Shown here in pieces: positions 41,762 through 51,642 of a stretch of DNA of 64,000 bases. Source of the DNA: Mesorhizobium sp. NZP2077. GTDB taxonomy: Bacteria > Pseudomonadota > Alphaproteobacteria > Rhizobiales > Rhizobiaceae. The position numbers were made by a program, and so were the translations under genes. Below the pieces are notes generated by a model. It made no database searches and was not told the origin of the DNA. It worked only from the letters and a program-made list of their open reading frames with translations. The DNA lies in the NCBI RefSeq assembly GCF_013170805.1, contig NZ_CP051293.1, positions 1,364,001-1,428,000 on the forward strand, written 5' to 3'. The stretch's first letter is position 1. Each line of letters starts with the position of its first letter.

Positions 41762-42670
41762 ATGATCCGCTTCTGGCTTCTCATGATGATCGCTCTGGTG
41801 ACGGTGGCCGCCTTTGCGCTCGGCACGACGTCTTCCGATGCGGATATTTGCAGCGCGATCAGAGGTCAGTTGCTTTCCGGCGGCCGCGGTGGGGGCGTGA
41901 GTCCCGAACTCGCGCAGTTGCGCCGCCAGCTTGCCGCGATCCAGGGCCTGGAGAGGCAGCGCCGGTGCACGGCGCAAAATGCCAAGGGCGGCTTCTTCAA
42001 CGCTTGCGCTGATCTTGCCAGGAACCGGACGGAGGTGCTGCGCCAGATCGCGGCCGGTTCCGGCCGGGACGTTTCGGGCCTGCAGGCACGGTTCGCGGCG
42101 CTCGGCTGCGGTGCGAAGGATCAGCGCCCGGCATCGAAGACCCAGCCCACCGCGGGCGAAGCAATTTATGCCGGCAATTCGATGCTGTTTTGCGTGCGCC
42201 TTCCGGATGGATATTTCTTCCCCGCGCCAAAGTCGCAATTCGCCGGCAGCGACGATGTCAAGGATATGGCCGATCAGTGCCGTTACATCTGTGATGATCC
42301 GGCTGTCGATCTCTACACGCTGAGCGATGCCAGTCTGGAGACCGAAAAGATGGTCGCGCTTGATACGCGCAAACCCTACACCGAATTGCCGTCGGCTTTC
42401 CGCTACCGGGACGATGCCAATTTCAAGGCCTGCGACGTCAAGCGCTACTACCAGCGGGTCGCCGAACTGAGGGCAAGGACGGTGACGCCGACAAACATGA
42501 GCAACGCCATCATTCCCCTGCCGCAGCGGAAACCGGACGTCGGCAGCCCGGAAGTCGGCAGCGTTGCGGCAATCCCTCAAGAAGCCCCGGGTGCCGCTCA
42601 GGAGCAGTCGATCGAGGCCAGCAAGCGGCCGGTGCGCTTGGTTGGCCCGGCCTTTTTCCCGGCTGAATGA
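41762..42670 (+). CDS. DUF2865 secreted/anchored protein
   Basis: 302 residues. N-terminal hydrophobic segment MIRFWLLMMIALVTVAAFAL acts as signal or anchor. The Cys-rich core includes LERQRRCTAQNAKGGFFNAC and FAALGCGAKD, then the DUF2865 block GNSMLFCVRLPDGYFFPAP, ADQCRYICDDPAVDLYTLSD and DANFKACDVKRYYQRV. The C-terminus is Pro/Ala-rich. Members are exported proteins of rhizobia with unknown function. IS701 copy 2 lies 55 bp upstream and has probably replaced or displaced the native promoter. Confidence 0.85.
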   Translation: MIRFWLLMMIALVTVAAFALGTTSSDADICSAIRGQLLSGGRGGGVSPELAQLRRQLAAIQGLERQRRCTAQNAKGGFFNACADLARNRTEVLRQIAAGSGRDVSGLQARFAALGCGAKDQRPASKTQPTAGEAIYAGNSMLFCVRLPDGYFFPAPKSQFAGSDDVKDMADQCRYICDDPAVDLYTLSDASLETEKMVALDTRKPYTELPSAFRYRDDANFKACDVKRYYQRVAELRARTVTPTNMSNAIIPLPQRKPDVGSPEVGSVAAIPQEAPGAAQEQSIEASKRPVRLVGPAFFPAE

Positions 42671-42783
42671 CCGCCCTTCTCTCTAGGCATCCATCAGATA
42701 ACAGGTTGCGGCGGGCTATGGGACCCGTCTGGAACAGAGGGGCGCTCACGGCGTTGTGATCGACATCAGCCAGGAGAAACGCC

Positions 42784-43020
42784 ATGGCCACGTTCAGGGA
42801 AATGCGGGTTCTGGAGATCGTCGAAAACGGCTCGCTGACCAATGACGAGAAGATCGCCGAACTGCGTGAGATCGAATCCGAGGCGCGCGGCCTGCAGCGG
42901 GCCGCGTCGGAGAGTTCGATGGGTGATGAGGACGGCTGGCAGGACGATTTGCGCCAGGTTCGCCTTGCACTCGACAAGCTTGGAGCGAAGGAACCGAAGA
43001 AGGGCGCGGCATCGCTGTAG
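42784..43020 (+). CDS. Small acidic protein, unknown function
   Basis: 78 residues, helical and charged (MATFREMRVLEIVENGSLTN, EKIAELREIESEARGLQRAA, DLRQVRLALDKLGAKEPKKG). CAGGAGAAA ribosome site before the ATG. It resembles short conserved proteins in Mesorhizobium. No domain is recognised. Confidence 0.7.
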   Translation: MATFREMRVLEIVENGSLTNDEKIAELREIESEARGLQRAASESSMGDEDGWQDDLRQVRLALDKLGAKEPKKGAASL

Positions 43021-43062
43021 GCCTCTCCGCTGTTGGGCCCCGGGGCTTTCCCTCAATTGTGC

Positions 43063-43419
43063 CTATTCGCAGACCATGCGGACCCGCTGGCCCGGCGCGC
43101 TTACGTTCCTGCACGCCAATTGCTTTTCCGGGGCCGAGGGCGGGGGAGGCGGCGGTGAAAATTTCGTCTGATGCCGTCTCTGCACGCCAGGTTTAAAAAC
43201 CCTGCGCTCCGAAAATCGTCCGGGCGGCGGCTGTGGCGGCACCGGAAAGGCGCCACTGTCGGCCTGCGGTGCGTAGTCGACATTGGGTGGCGGCCGGTCC
43301 CAGAAGCGCCTGGCGTCGAGTGGCCGCGGGATGATGACTGTGCCGTCATAGCTGCGCGAACAGCCGCTGCCGAAAAGCAGCGCCACGCCCAGCAAGAAAG
43401 GCCCTATCCGTCCAGTCAT
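43063..43419 (-). CDS. Pro-rich putative lipoprotein
   Basis: 118 residues. The N-terminus MTGRIGPFLLGVALLFGSGC ends in a lipobox-like FGSGC (imperfect at -3). The mature chain is Pro/Arg-rich (PLDARRFWDRPPPNVDYAP, FPVPPQPPPGRFSERRVF, SPPPPPPSAPEK) and ends with two Cys (LACRNVSAPGQRVRMVCE). Envelope location is likely. An in-frame ATG 9 bp upstream is possible. Function unknown. Confidence 0.65.
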   Translation of the reverse strand: MTGRIGPFLLGVALLFGSGCSRSYDGTVIIPRPLDARRFWDRPPPNVDYAPQADSGAFPVPPQPPPGRFSERRVFKPGVQRRHQTKFSPPPPPPSAPEKQLACRNVSAPGQRVRMVCE

Positions 43420-43515
43420 AAGCAACACCCCTGCACAGGCTTATAACGCGGCCTTGGTGCACCCGACAACCGGACCGAATAACGCAGGAGGAACGGACTG
43501 GTTGCGCCGTTAAGG

Positions 43516-43530
43516 TTAGCGGATCGTTAA
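43516..43530. promoter_or_regulatory. Possible CtrA half-consensus site
   Basis: TTAG-CGGATCG-TTAA matches TTAA-N7-TTAA with one mismatch, 72 bp before the hybrid kinase start. This is a short motif and may occur by chance. Confidence 0.25.
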
Positions 43531-43602
43531 TGCTTCTCGGGCACATTCCGCCGACGAACCGCGGAGGGAGGGTTCGGCCTTGATTTTCGGGGTGGGGACG
43601 GG

Positions 43603-46600
43603 ATGGCGGAAGCGGACGAAGCAATCGGCGCGCGCGGCAAGCGTGAGCCCGGCAAGGCGGTACACCGCGGCGACGCGCCGCCTTGCGCGGACATGGATTC
43701 GGCCGACGCGCTGCGCCAACTGGTCGAGGTGGGCTCGGACTGGATCTGGGAGACCGACGCCGAACTGCGATTCTCCTGGCTTTCCCCCAGCTATCAGGCG
43801 GCCACCGGTATCGATCCGGCCGATGTGCTTGGCCGGTTCCGCTTCGATTTCCTCAATCAGGGCAACCACAGCGCGGCAGCGCATCTGGAGGATCTGCAGG
43901 CGCGCCGGCCCTTCCGCGACTTCGTCTACGAACTGAAAGGAGGCGGCGCCGACTGCCGCTGGGTGTTGACGTCAGGCTTCCCACGGTTTGACAGCGAGGG
44001 ACGATTCGCCGGCTATCGCGGCATAGGCCGCAACGTCACCGCGCTGGCCAGCGCCTTCGAGATCGCGGAGCGGAACCCGTTACCGGACAGCGAACCCGAC
44101 CGGCATCTTGCCGATCTCGAACGGACAATGGACGCCATGCACATGGGCGTCGTGCTTCTCGATGCCAAGCTCGACACGCTGATCGTCAACAAGGCCTATC
44201 GCGATCTGTCCAGGATTGCGGATGGTGCCGTGACTGTCGGTGCTCCGTTCAGCCAGTTGATGGACCTCAACCGCCGCGATGGCATCTATGGCGACATCGA
44301 CGACCAGCAGTGGCAGCGCTACCTCGCCACCCGTATCGAGGAGATTCGCGCCGGCTCCGTCGCGCCGCGCGAATTTGTCCATGCCAACGGCAGGACGATG
44401 ATGTTCTCGGTGACGGCGCTGTCCGGAGGCAAGCGGCTGCTGACCTACTATGAGGTCACCGGACTCAAGCGTCGCGATGCCGAGATCGAAAGCGCCAACG
44501 CCAAGATCGCCGAGACCTTCGTCAATCTGCGCACCATGGTCGATCAGATGCCGATCGGCGTTCTCGTCCTCGATGCCGAGATGCGCGCCGAAATCATCAA
44601 TCGCGCATTTTACGATTTCTGGCAGATCGACGCCCGGCGCTCCGAGATCGGCTGCAGCTTCCGCGATCTGATGGACGCCAGCCGCGACATCGACCCGTAT
44701 GGTTGCGATGATGCGACATGGCAGCAGCATATCGCCGAACGTGAAGCGGAAATCAGAGCCGGCACAGCTGGCTCGCGGCAGTTTCCGCGCAATGACGGTC
44801 GTACGCTGATCTCCTCGATGGCGCCGTTGGCCGGCGGCAAGCGGCTCATTTCCTATGTCGATGTCACGGACATGAAGGACCGCGAAGCCGAACTCGCAGA
44901 TGCGCTGGAAAAGGCGCGGCTGGCGGAAGCGGTGATCAACGGCGTCAAGGACCCGATCTTCGTCAAGGACGACAATCTGCGCTTCGTCTTCGTCAACGAG
45001 GCGTTCGCAGGCCTGTTCGGCCAGACTCCGCAAGCCATGCTGGGCAAGCCGGGCGGCGACTTCCTCGCGCCGGCCCAGGTTGCGCTCTTCGAGCGTAGCG
45101 AACGTGAGGTGCTTGCCAGCGGGCGTGCTTACGAGGTTGAAGAAAATTTCGAGGTCAATGGCGCCAGCCGTTCGCGCATCGTCAGGAAAAACCGCGTCGG
45201 CATGGCAAGCGGCCGCAACTATGTTGCCGGCTTCCTTTTCGACATTTCCGAAATGAAGCGCCGGGAGACCGAGGCACAGGACGCGCGCAAGCATCTCGCC
45301 AGCGTACTGGAATCGCTGCCGGCCGGCGTCATCATCTACGACCGCGACGACAAGTTCGTCTTCGCCAACCGCAAGCTGCAGGACTCGCTGCCGGCGCTGA
45401 AACCCGTCTGGCAGCCCGGCTCTACCTTCCGCGAGGCGCTGGAGTTCGGCCATGCGGTCGGCTATTTCCGCTCGTGTGGCGATCCCGAACTCGACAAGCT
45501 TTACGACGTCGACACCGAACGCTGGGCCGACGGCGTGCTGGCGCGCTACCATCTGCGGAATTCGTCCTACGAGCGCCTCAATGCCGATGGGCGCTGGTAC
45601 CAGGTCTACGACATGCGCACCGAGGACGGCACGTTTATCGGCGTGCGCGTCGACATCACCGACCTCAAGAGCCGCGAAGCGGCGCTGCGCGACTCGATGC
45701 GCCAGATCGATCTGTTCCGGCATGTCATGGACGAGCTGCCGGTGGCCGCCTTCATCAAGGCGCAGGACCTGAGCATCGAATTCGTCAACAAGGCCTGGTG
45801 CGCGATTACGGGCCTTGCCAAGGAAGACGTCATCGGCCGCACCGATCGCGAGCTGTTCGGCGCCGAGGAAGCGGAAGGCTTCAGCCATGACGACACCGAT
45901 GTCGTGGCGACCGGCGCTGCGCGCGAGGTCGAGGAGCCCGTCACCCATCGCGACGGCACGGTGCGGCAGCTGATGACGCGCAAGAGCCGGCTGGTGGCCA
46001 TCGACGGATCGGTGCATCTGGTTGGTTCCAGCACCGACATCACCGACGTCAAGGCGCGCGAGCGGGTGCTGGAAGAGAGCATGCGCGAGAACGAGGTGTT
46101 CCGCAGCCTGATCGACAATGTGCCGGTGTCGATCTACGCCAAGCGCTCCGATCTCAGGCAGTTCTATGTCAACAAGGGCTGGTGCGACCTCACCGGTCTC
46201 AGCAGGGAAGATGCGATCGGCAAGACCGACATCGAGATTTTCGGGAAGGACGGCGAGGCTTTCGTCAATGGCGACCTCGCAGTGCTGCGCACCGGCGAAA
46301 CGCAGGAGATCGAGGAAACCGTGACGCTTGCCGACGGCAGCGTCAGGCATCAGTTCGCGCGCAAGGGCGCGATGATCGCTTCGGACGGCTCGCTCTACCT
46401 GATCGGATCGACCACCGACATCACGGAACTGAAGATGCGCGAGGCCGAACTCAGCGAGGCGCGCCAGCGCGCCGTGCTCGCCGACCGCGCCAAGTCGGAA
46501 TTCCTCGCCAATATGAGCCATGAGATCCGCACACCGATGAACGGCGTGCTGGGCATGGCGGAACTCCTGGCCAAATCCAATCTCGATCCGAAGCAGAAGA

Positions 46601-48147
46601 CGTTCACCGACATCATCGTCAAGTCGGGCAACGCGCTGTTGACCATCATCAACGACATCCTGGATTTCTCCAAGATCGATGCCGGCCAGATGGTGCTCGA
46701 TCCGGCGCCCTTCAACCTTGCCGAGGCGATCGAGGACGTGGCGACGCTAGTGTCGACGCGCGCCAAGGAAAAGGACCTCGAGCTCATCGTGCGCGTCGAG
46801 CCGAGGCTCGAGAGCCTGTTTATCGGCGATGTCGGCCGCATCAGGCAGATCGTCACCAACCTCGTCGGCAACGCGGTGAAATTCACCGATGAGGGCCATG
46901 TGCTGGTCGACGTGACCGGCGAGAAGGTCCCGACCGGAACCAGGTTGACAATCTCGGTCACCGACACCGGGATCGGCATCCCCGAGGAAAAACTGAAACT
47001 GGTGTTCGAAAAATTCAGCCAGGTCGACACCTCCTCGACAAGGCGGCACGAGGGCACCGGGCTTGGCCTTGCCATCACCTCGCGGCTGGTCGAGCTGATG
47101 GGCGGCGCCATCGGCGTCGAGAGCGCCGAAGGCAAGGGCTCGACCTTCTGGTTCACCGTGACGCTGCCGCGGGCTGGACAGCAGGACGGGCAGCGCATCA
47201 TGCCGGTGGACGTGACGGGCGCACGCGTGCTGATCGTTGACGACAATGCCGTCAACCGGGCCATCCTGGCCGAGCAGATGGCCTCGTGGACGTTCGATTC
47301 CTGCGCGGCCGAGAGCGGCGCCGAGGGCCTGAAGGTGCTGATCGCCGCCGCTGCCTATGGCGTGGCCGTGGATTGCGTCGTGCTCGACTACCAGATGCCC
47401 GAGATGAGCGGTGCCGAAATGGCGCGCATCGTGCGTAACACCGAAGGCCTCGCCGACACGCCGATCATCATGCTGACCTCGGTCGACCAGTCGCTCGCCA
47501 ACACCAGCTACCGCGATCTCGGCATCGACGCCCAGCTGATCAAGCCGGCGCGATCCTCCGTGCTTCTGGAAACGCTGGTGGCGACCATCCAGCGCCATCG
47601 CCACACCACGGATGCGCCGGTTCAGCAACTCGCAACCGAGAGGCTTGATGCCCCCCAGCGGCCGCCGCTGGCGCCGTCCGAACAACGCGCGCAATTGCAG
47701 CCGCCGCCGGTTCGTCCCAGGCTGCCTGCCACCGGCGATGGCGGACACAGGCTGGATATCCTCGTGGCTGAGGACAATGAGGTGAACCAGATGGTTTTCA
47801 CCCAGATCCTCGGCGAGACCGGCTACGGCTTCGAGATCGTCGGCAATGGCCGCAAGGCGCTCGACGCCTTCGGCAAGCTCAATCCGTGCATGATCCTGAT
47901 GGACGTCTCGATGCCGGAGATGAGCGGGCTCGAGGCGACCGCCGCGATCCGCCGGCTGGAGCAGGAAACCGGCACGCATGTGCCGATCGTCGGCGTCACC
48001 GCGCATGCGCTCAAGGGCGACCGCGAACGCTGCCTGGAGGCGGGTATGGACGACTATCTGCCCAAGCCGATCAGCCCCAGGGCCCTGCTGGAGAAAGTCG
48101 AGCGCTGGATCGGCGCCGGCAGCCAGGTCCAGCGCAACGCGGGATAG
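43603..48147 (+). CDS. Multi-PAS hybrid histidine kinase with two receiver domains
   Basis: 1514-residue soluble hybrid kinase; no membrane helix or signal peptide is visible. Seven PAS domains are read in order (about 35-150, 170-290, 300-430, 435-555, 560-690, 700-820, 825-945). HisKA follows with H973 in EFLANMSHEIRTPMNG, then HATPase_c (NLVGNAVKFTDEG, DTGIGIPEEKL, GTGLGLAI). Receiver 1 (VLIVDDNAVNRA, D1262 in VVLDYQMPEMSG) is followed by a Pro/Gln linker and receiver 2 (ILVAEDNEVNQM, D1434 in ILMDVSMPEMSG). PAS2/PAS3 and PAS6/PAS7 are pairwise similar, so the array grew by duplication. No output DNA-binding domain or Hpt is fused; a separate Hpt is expected. It lies upstream of the pst operon but with 530 bp and a PHO box between. 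Confidence 0.93.
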   Translation: MAEADEAIGARGKREPGKAVHRGDAPPCADMDSADALRQLVEVGSDWIWETDAELRFSWLSPSYQAATGIDPADVLGRFRFDFLNQGNHSAAAHLEDLQARRPFRDFVYELKGGGADCRWVLTSGFPRFDSEGRFAGYRGIGRNVTALASAFEIAERNPLPDSEPDRHLADLERTMDAMHMGVVLLDAKLDTLIVNKAYRDLSRIADGAVTVGAPFSQLMDLNRRDGIYGDIDDQQWQRYLATRIEEIRAGSVAPREFVHANGRTMMFSVTALSGGKRLLTYYEVTGLKRRDAEIESANAKIAETFVNLRTMVDQMPIGVLVLDAEMRAEIINRAFYDFWQIDARRSEIGCSFRDLMDASRDIDPYGCDDATWQQHIAEREAEIRAGTAGSRQFPRNDGRTLISSMAPLAGGKRLISYVDVTDMKDREAELADALEKARLAEAVINGVKDPIFVKDDNLRFVFVNEAFAGLFGQTPQAMLGKPGGDFLAPAQVALFERSEREVLASGRAYEVEENFEVNGASRSRIVRKNRVGMASGRNYVAGFLFDISEMKRRETEAQDARKHLASVLESLPAGVIIYDRDDKFVFANRKLQDSLPALKPVWQPGSTFREALEFGHAVGYFRSCGDPELDKLYDVDTERWADGVLARYHLRNSSYERLNADGRWYQVYDMRTEDGTFIGVRVDITDLKSREAALRDSMRQIDLFRHVMDELPVAAFIKAQDLSIEFVNKAWCAITGLAKEDVIGRTDRELFGAEEAEGFSHDDTDVVATGAAREVEEPVTHRDGTVRQLMTRKSRLVAIDGSVHLVGSSTDITDVKARERVLEESMRENEVFRSLIDNVPVSIYAKRSDLRQFYVNKGWCDLTGLSREDAIGKTDIEIFGKDGEAFVNGDLAVLRTGETQEIEETVTLADGSVRHQFARKGAMIASDGSLYLIGSTTDITELKMREAELSEARQRAVLADRAKSEFLANMSHEIRTPMNGVLGMAELLAKSNLDPKQKTFTDIIVKSGNALLTIINDILDFSKIDAGQMVLDPAPFNLAEAIEDVATLVSTRAKEKDLELIVRVEPRLESLFIGDVGRIRQIVTNLVGNAVKFTDEGHVLVDVTGEKVPTGTRLTISVTDTGIGIPEEKLKLVFEKFSQVDTSSTRRHEGTGLGLAITSRLVELMGGAIGVESAEGKGSTFWFTVTLPRAGQQDGQRIMPVDVTGARVLIVDDNAVNRAILAEQMASWTFDSCAAESGAEGLKVLIAAAAYGVAVDCVVLDYQMPEMSGAEMARIVRNTEGLADTPIIMLTSVDQSLANTSYRDLGIDAQLIKPARSSVLLETLVATIQRHRHTTDAPVQQLATERLDAPQRPPLAPSEQRAQLQPPPVRPRLPATGDGGHRLDILVAEDNEVNQMVFTQILGETGYGFEIVGNGRKALDAFGKLNPCMILMDVSMPEMSGLEATAAIRRLEQETGTHVPIVGVTAHALKGDRERCLEAGMDDYLPKPISPRALLEKVERWIGAGSQVQRNAG

Positions 48148-48572
48148 CATCCCGCCGCTGGGTTTCAGGGACCCGGAGAGGCAAGCCGAGGGAATCAATC
48201 GCCGATTTGCTGCTACCCCTGCTTGCAATGCCTATGGTGCGATCGCACCATATCAAAGGCGGCGCCCAGCCGGGAGAATAGCAAAATCGAATTCCGCCCT
48301 TGCAGTTACGGGCGGGAGCAGCGACCGCCAGCACGGAACAGCGTCAACCTACCCCAACGGACCTGTTTTTGGCGATGGCCCGGCCATGACACGCTCTGGT
48401 CTTGAGCAACGCACTCCCGCCCGGATTTTCTTCACCTGACAAAGCCCCGTCGAATCCGGCGGCGGCTCCAGCCGATGGATGGCTCAAGCCCCTGATTCCG
48501 GGGGCAAACTCGGATCAGGCGACGATCGCCCGACGCCACTGCCATTTCCAGTGCCAGCGACGCGTTACCGGG
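48148..48572. other. Gene-free region upstream of the PHO box
   Basis: 425 bp without a credible gene on either strand. No terminator hairpin with a T run is evident after the kinase. Nothing else is recognised before the PHO half-sites. Confidence 0.5.
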
Positions 48573-48601
48573 CTGACACGAAACTGTCATGCGACTGTTA
48601 T
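48573..48601 (+). promoter_or_regulatory. PHO box (three PhoB half-sites) of the pst operon
   Basis: Three 7-mers at 11-bp spacing: CTGACAC (48573), CTGTCAT (48584) and CTGTTAT (48595), each followed by a 4-bp AT-containing spacer (GAAA, GCGA). The last two match the PhoB consensus CTGTCAT-N4-CTGTCAT closely. The box lies 79 bp before pstS, and phoB is the last gene of the same cluster, giving positive autoregulation. Confidence 0.88.
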
Positions 48602-48679
48602 AATCGAGGGCTATTGGCCTCAGCGGGCGCTGGTTAGGAATGGCGCCGAGAGACCATCTTCCGAACAGGAGCAGGCCAC

Positions 48680-49735
48680 ATGAGACATTTCATCCGCTCG
48701 GCGGCCGTTGCGATCGCAATGGCTACAGCGTCTACCTTCACCCTTTCCGCAGCCATGGCAGCTGACCTTTCCGGCGCCGGTTCGACCTTCATCTATCCAG
48801 TGTTCGCCAAGTGGGCCGACACCTACAAGAAGGACACCGGCATCGGCCTCAACTACCAGTCGATCGGTTCGGGCGGCGGCATCAAGCAGGTCATCGCCAA
48901 GACCGTGACTTTTGGCGCCACCGACAAGCCGATGTCCGATGCCGATCTGGAAAAGAACGGCCTCGTGCAGTTCCCGATGGTGATGGGCGGCATCGTGCCG
49001 ATCGTCAACCTGACCGGCGTCAAGCCGGGCGAGCTCGTCCTCGACGGCAAGACGATTGCCCAGATCTATCTCGGCGCCATCACCACCTGGGATGACGCCG
49101 CGATCAAGGCGCTGAACCCCACCCTCACCCTGCCGTCGACCGCGATCGCCGTCGTGCATCGTTCGGACGGCTCGGGCACCACCTTCAACTTCACCAACTA
49201 TCTGGTGAAGCTCTCGCCCGACTGGAAGGACAAGGTCGGTTCGGACACCGCCGTCGAATGGCCCACGGGCGTCGGCGCCAAGGGCAGCGAAGGCGTTGCC
49301 AACACCGTCAAGCAGACGGACGGCGGCATCGGCTACGTCGAATACGCCTATGCCAAGCAGAACAACCTGTCCTATTCCAAGATGCTGAATGCAGCCGGCA
49401 AGGTCGTCGAGCCGTCGCTCGAATCCTTCGGCGCGGCCGCTTCGAATGCCGACTTCAAGACTGCCAAGAACTTCAACGTCATCATCACCAACGAGCCCGG
49501 CGACGCCACCTGGCCGATCGCGGCTTCCACCTGGGTCCTGATCCACAAGGCTCCGGATGATGCCGCCGCCACCGGCGAAGCCCTGAAGTTCTTTGCCTGG
49601 GCCTACAAGGACGGCAAGGAAACCGCCAAGGCGCTCGACTATGTCTCGATCCCCGACAGCGTCGTCGACCTGATAAAGGCTTCGTGGAAGACCGACATCC
49701 AGGCCGACGGCAAGCCCGTCTACGTCGGCGAGTAA
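48680..49735 (+). CDS. pstS: Phosphate ABC transporter substrate-binding protein
   Basis: 351-residue periplasmic phosphate receptor. Signal peptide [20 protein letters not shown] ... AMA with cleavage before [20 protein letters not shown]. Phosphate-contact regions are [24 protein letters not shown] and [26 protein letters not shown] precedes the ATG. It is the first gene of pstSCAB-phoU-phoB, controlled by the PHO box upstream, and followed by a strong hairpin that should keep pstS mRNA in excess. Confidence 0.96.
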   Translation: MRHFIRSAAVAIAMATASTFTLSAAMAADLSGAGSTFIYPVFAKWADTYKKDTGIGLNYQSIGSGGGIKQVIAKTVTFGATDKPMSDADLEKNGLVQFPMVMGGIVPIVNLTGVKPGELVLDGKTIAQIYLGAITTWDDAAIKALNPTLTLPSTAIAVVHRSDGSGTTFNFTNYLVKLSPDWKDKVGSDTAVEWPTGVGAKGSEGVANTVKQTDGGIGYVEYAYAKQNNLSYSKMLNAAGKVVEPSLESFGAAASNADFKTAKNFNVIITNEPGDATWPIAASTWVLIHKAPDDAAATGEALKFFAWAYKDGKETAKALDYVSIPDSVVDLIKASWKTDIQADGKPVYVGE

Positions 49736-49744
49736 CATCCCTTG

Positions 49745-49772
49745 AAGGAGCGCCGCGCCCGCGGCGCTCCTT
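49745..49772 (+). terminator. Intercistronic hairpin between pstS and pstC
   Basis: Perfect 12-bp stem AAGGAGCGCCGC-GCCC-GCGGCGCTCCTT followed by TCCCTTTC, 9 bp after the pstS stop. It is probably a partial terminator or a 3'-end stabiliser that raises pstS over pstCAB. Confidence 0.8.
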
Positions 49773-49803
49773 TCCCTTTCAATTCAAAAGAGCCGAGCTT
49801 GAC

Positions 49804-50787
49804 ATGAGCGCTGTCCAGGAAGCCTTGCCAGCCGTTAGAGGTTCGCGCGACGCCATCGTCCGACGCTTCGCGCTGACCGACGCGATCTTCCATGGAATGA
49901 CCCGCGCTGCCGCGATCCTGGTGCTGGTCCTGCTCGGCGGCGTTGCGATCTCGCTGTTTGCCGGCTCCTGGCAAGCCCTCTCGACCTTCGGCTTTTCCTT
50001 CCTGACCAGCGAAAGCTGGAACCCGGTGACGGAGAAATTCGGTGCCCTGGCGCCGATCTACGGCACCATCATCACCTCGGCCATCGCCATCCTGATCGCC
50101 GTGCCGCTCGGCATCGGCATCGCCATCTTCCTCACCGAGCTTTGCCCGCGTCCGCTGCGGCGCCCGATCGGCATGGCGGTGGAATTGCTGGCCGGCATCC
50201 CTTCGATCATCTACGGCATCTGGGGCCTGTTCGTCCTGGCACCGTTCCTGCAGACGACCGTGCAGCCCTTCATCATCAGCGTGTTCCATGGCATTCCGGG
50301 CCTCAACAGCCTGTTTGCCGGCCCGCCCTATGGCATCGGCCTGCTGACCTCGTCGATGATCCTTGCCATCATGGTGCTGCCCTTCATCACCTCGATCACC
50401 AAGGACGTCTTCGACACGGTGCCTCCGGTGCTTAAGGAATCGGCCTACGGCATTGGTTGCACCACCTGGGAAGTGACCCGCCGCGTCGTCATTCCCTACA
50501 CCCGCATCGGCATCATGGGCGGCGTCATGCTCGGCCTCGGCCGTGCGCTCGGCGAAACCATGGCGGTGACCTTCGTCATCGGCAACGCGCACCGCATCTC
50601 GACCTCGCTGTTCGCGCCGGCAACGACGATCTCGGCCACCATCGCCAACGAATTCACCGAAGCGGTCGGCGATCTCTACACCTCTTCACTGGTGGCGCTC
50701 GGCCTGATCCTGTTCGTCATCACTTTCCTGATCCTTGCCATCGCACGCTACATGCTGATGCGCATCGACGCCCGCACGGGAGCTTGA
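49804..50787 (+). CDS. pstC: Phosphate ABC transporter permease PstC
   Basis: 327-residue inner-membrane permease with six main helices and the EAA-type loop. Blocks are FLTSESWNPVTEKFGALAPI, IGIAIFLTELCPRPLRRPIG, LLAGIPSIIYGIWGLFVLAP and PPVLKESAYGIGCTTWEVTR, then GLGRALGETMAVTFVIGNAH. The ATG at 49804 is correct by family alignment; earlier in-frame codons run through the hairpin. Followed after 3 bp by pstA. Confidence 0.95.
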   Translation: MSAVQEALPAVRGSRDAIVRRFALTDAIFHGMTRAAAILVLVLLGGVAISLFAGSWQALSTFGFSFLTSESWNPVTEKFGALAPIYGTIITSAIAILIAVPLGIGIAIFLTELCPRPLRRPIGMAVELLAGIPSIIYGIWGLFVLAPFLQTTVQPFIISVFHGIPGLNSLFAGPPYGIGLLTSSMILAIMVLPFITSITKDVFDTVPPVLKESAYGIGCTTWEVTRRVVIPYTRIGIMGGVMLGLGRALGETMAVTFVIGNAHRISTSLFAPATTISATIANEFTEAVGDLYTSSLVALGLILFVITFLILAIARYMLMRIDARTGA

Positions 50788-50790
50788 CCG

Positions 50791-51642
50791 ATGTCGACAG
50801 CCACGTCGCTTCACCAGAGCCGCAAGCGCAAGAATGGCGTGATGATGACGCTGTGCGTCGTCGCCGCCGGCATCGGCCTTGCCTGGCTGGCGCTGATCCT
50901 CGGCGCACTGCTCTACAAGGGCCTTTCCGGTGTCAATCTTTCGGTCTTCACGGAGATGACGCCACCGCCCGGCGATGCCGGCGGTCTGCTCAACGCCATC
51001 TACGGCAGCATCGTGATGACCATCATCGGCATCATCGTCGGCACACCGATCGGCGTGCTGGCCGGCACCTACATGGCCGAATATGGCCGATTCTCGAAGC
51101 TCACCACCGTGGTGCGCTTCATCAACGACATCCTTCTGTCGGCGCCGTCGATCATCATCGGCCTGTTCGTCTATGAGCTGATGGTGCGGCCGATGGGGCA
51201 TTTCTCGGCGATCGCCGGCGCCGTCGCGCTTGCCATCCTGGTCATCCCCGTCGTCGTGCGCACCACCGAGGACATGCTCAACCTGGTGCCCAACGCCTTG
51301 CGCGAAGCCGGCACCGCGATCGGCGCGCCGCGCTGGGTGGTCATCAAGTCGGTCGCCTACCGCGCCGCAATGTCCGGTATCGTCACCGGCATATTGCTGG
51401 CCATCGCCCGCATCTCCGGCGAGACGGCACCCCTTCTTTTCACGGCGCTGAACAACCAGTTCTGGTCGAGCAATCTCAACGCGCCAATGGCCAGCCTGCC
51501 TGTGACCATCTTCCAGTTTGCTCTCAGCCCTTACGAGGAATGGCAGCAGCTGGCCTGGACTGGCGCACTCATCATCACATTGACGGTTCTCGCGCTCAGC
51601 ATCGTTGCGCGCAGCCTGACCGGACGCAGAGAGGACAAATGA
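50791..51642 (+). CDS. pstA: Phosphate ABC transporter permease PstA
   Basis: 283-residue partner permease: [80 protein letters not shown] and [20 protein letters not shown]. It forms the channel with PstC. The stop codon overlaps the pstB start (ATGA), indicating translational coupling. Confidence 0.95.
   Translation: MSTATSLHQSRKRKNGVMMTLCVVAAGIGLAWLALILGALLYKGLSGVNLSVFTEMTPPPGDAGGLLNAIYGSIVMTIIGIIVGTPIGVLAGTYMAEYGRFSKLTTVVRFINDILLSAPSIIIGLFVYELMVRPMGHFSAIAGAVALAILVIPVVVRTTEDMLNLVPNALREAGTAIGAPRWVVIKSVAYRAAMSGIVTGILLAIARISGETAPLLFTALNNQFWSSNLNAPMASLPVTIFQFALSPYEEWQQLAWTGALIITLTVLALSIVARSLTGRREDK

Noticed and set aside
44080..46521. An 813-codon minus-strand frame opposite the PAS array
   Set aside because: Mirror of the repeated PAS coding pattern; no domain or ribosome site. 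The plus strand encodes the kinase without interruption.
46747..48228. A 493-codon minus-strand frame opposite the kinase core and receivers
   Set aside because: Antisense shadow; composition biased and no family features.
48402..48683. A 93-codon frame across the PHO box upstream of pstS
   Set aside because: It would translate the PhoB sites and overlap the pstS start; composition is not protein-like.
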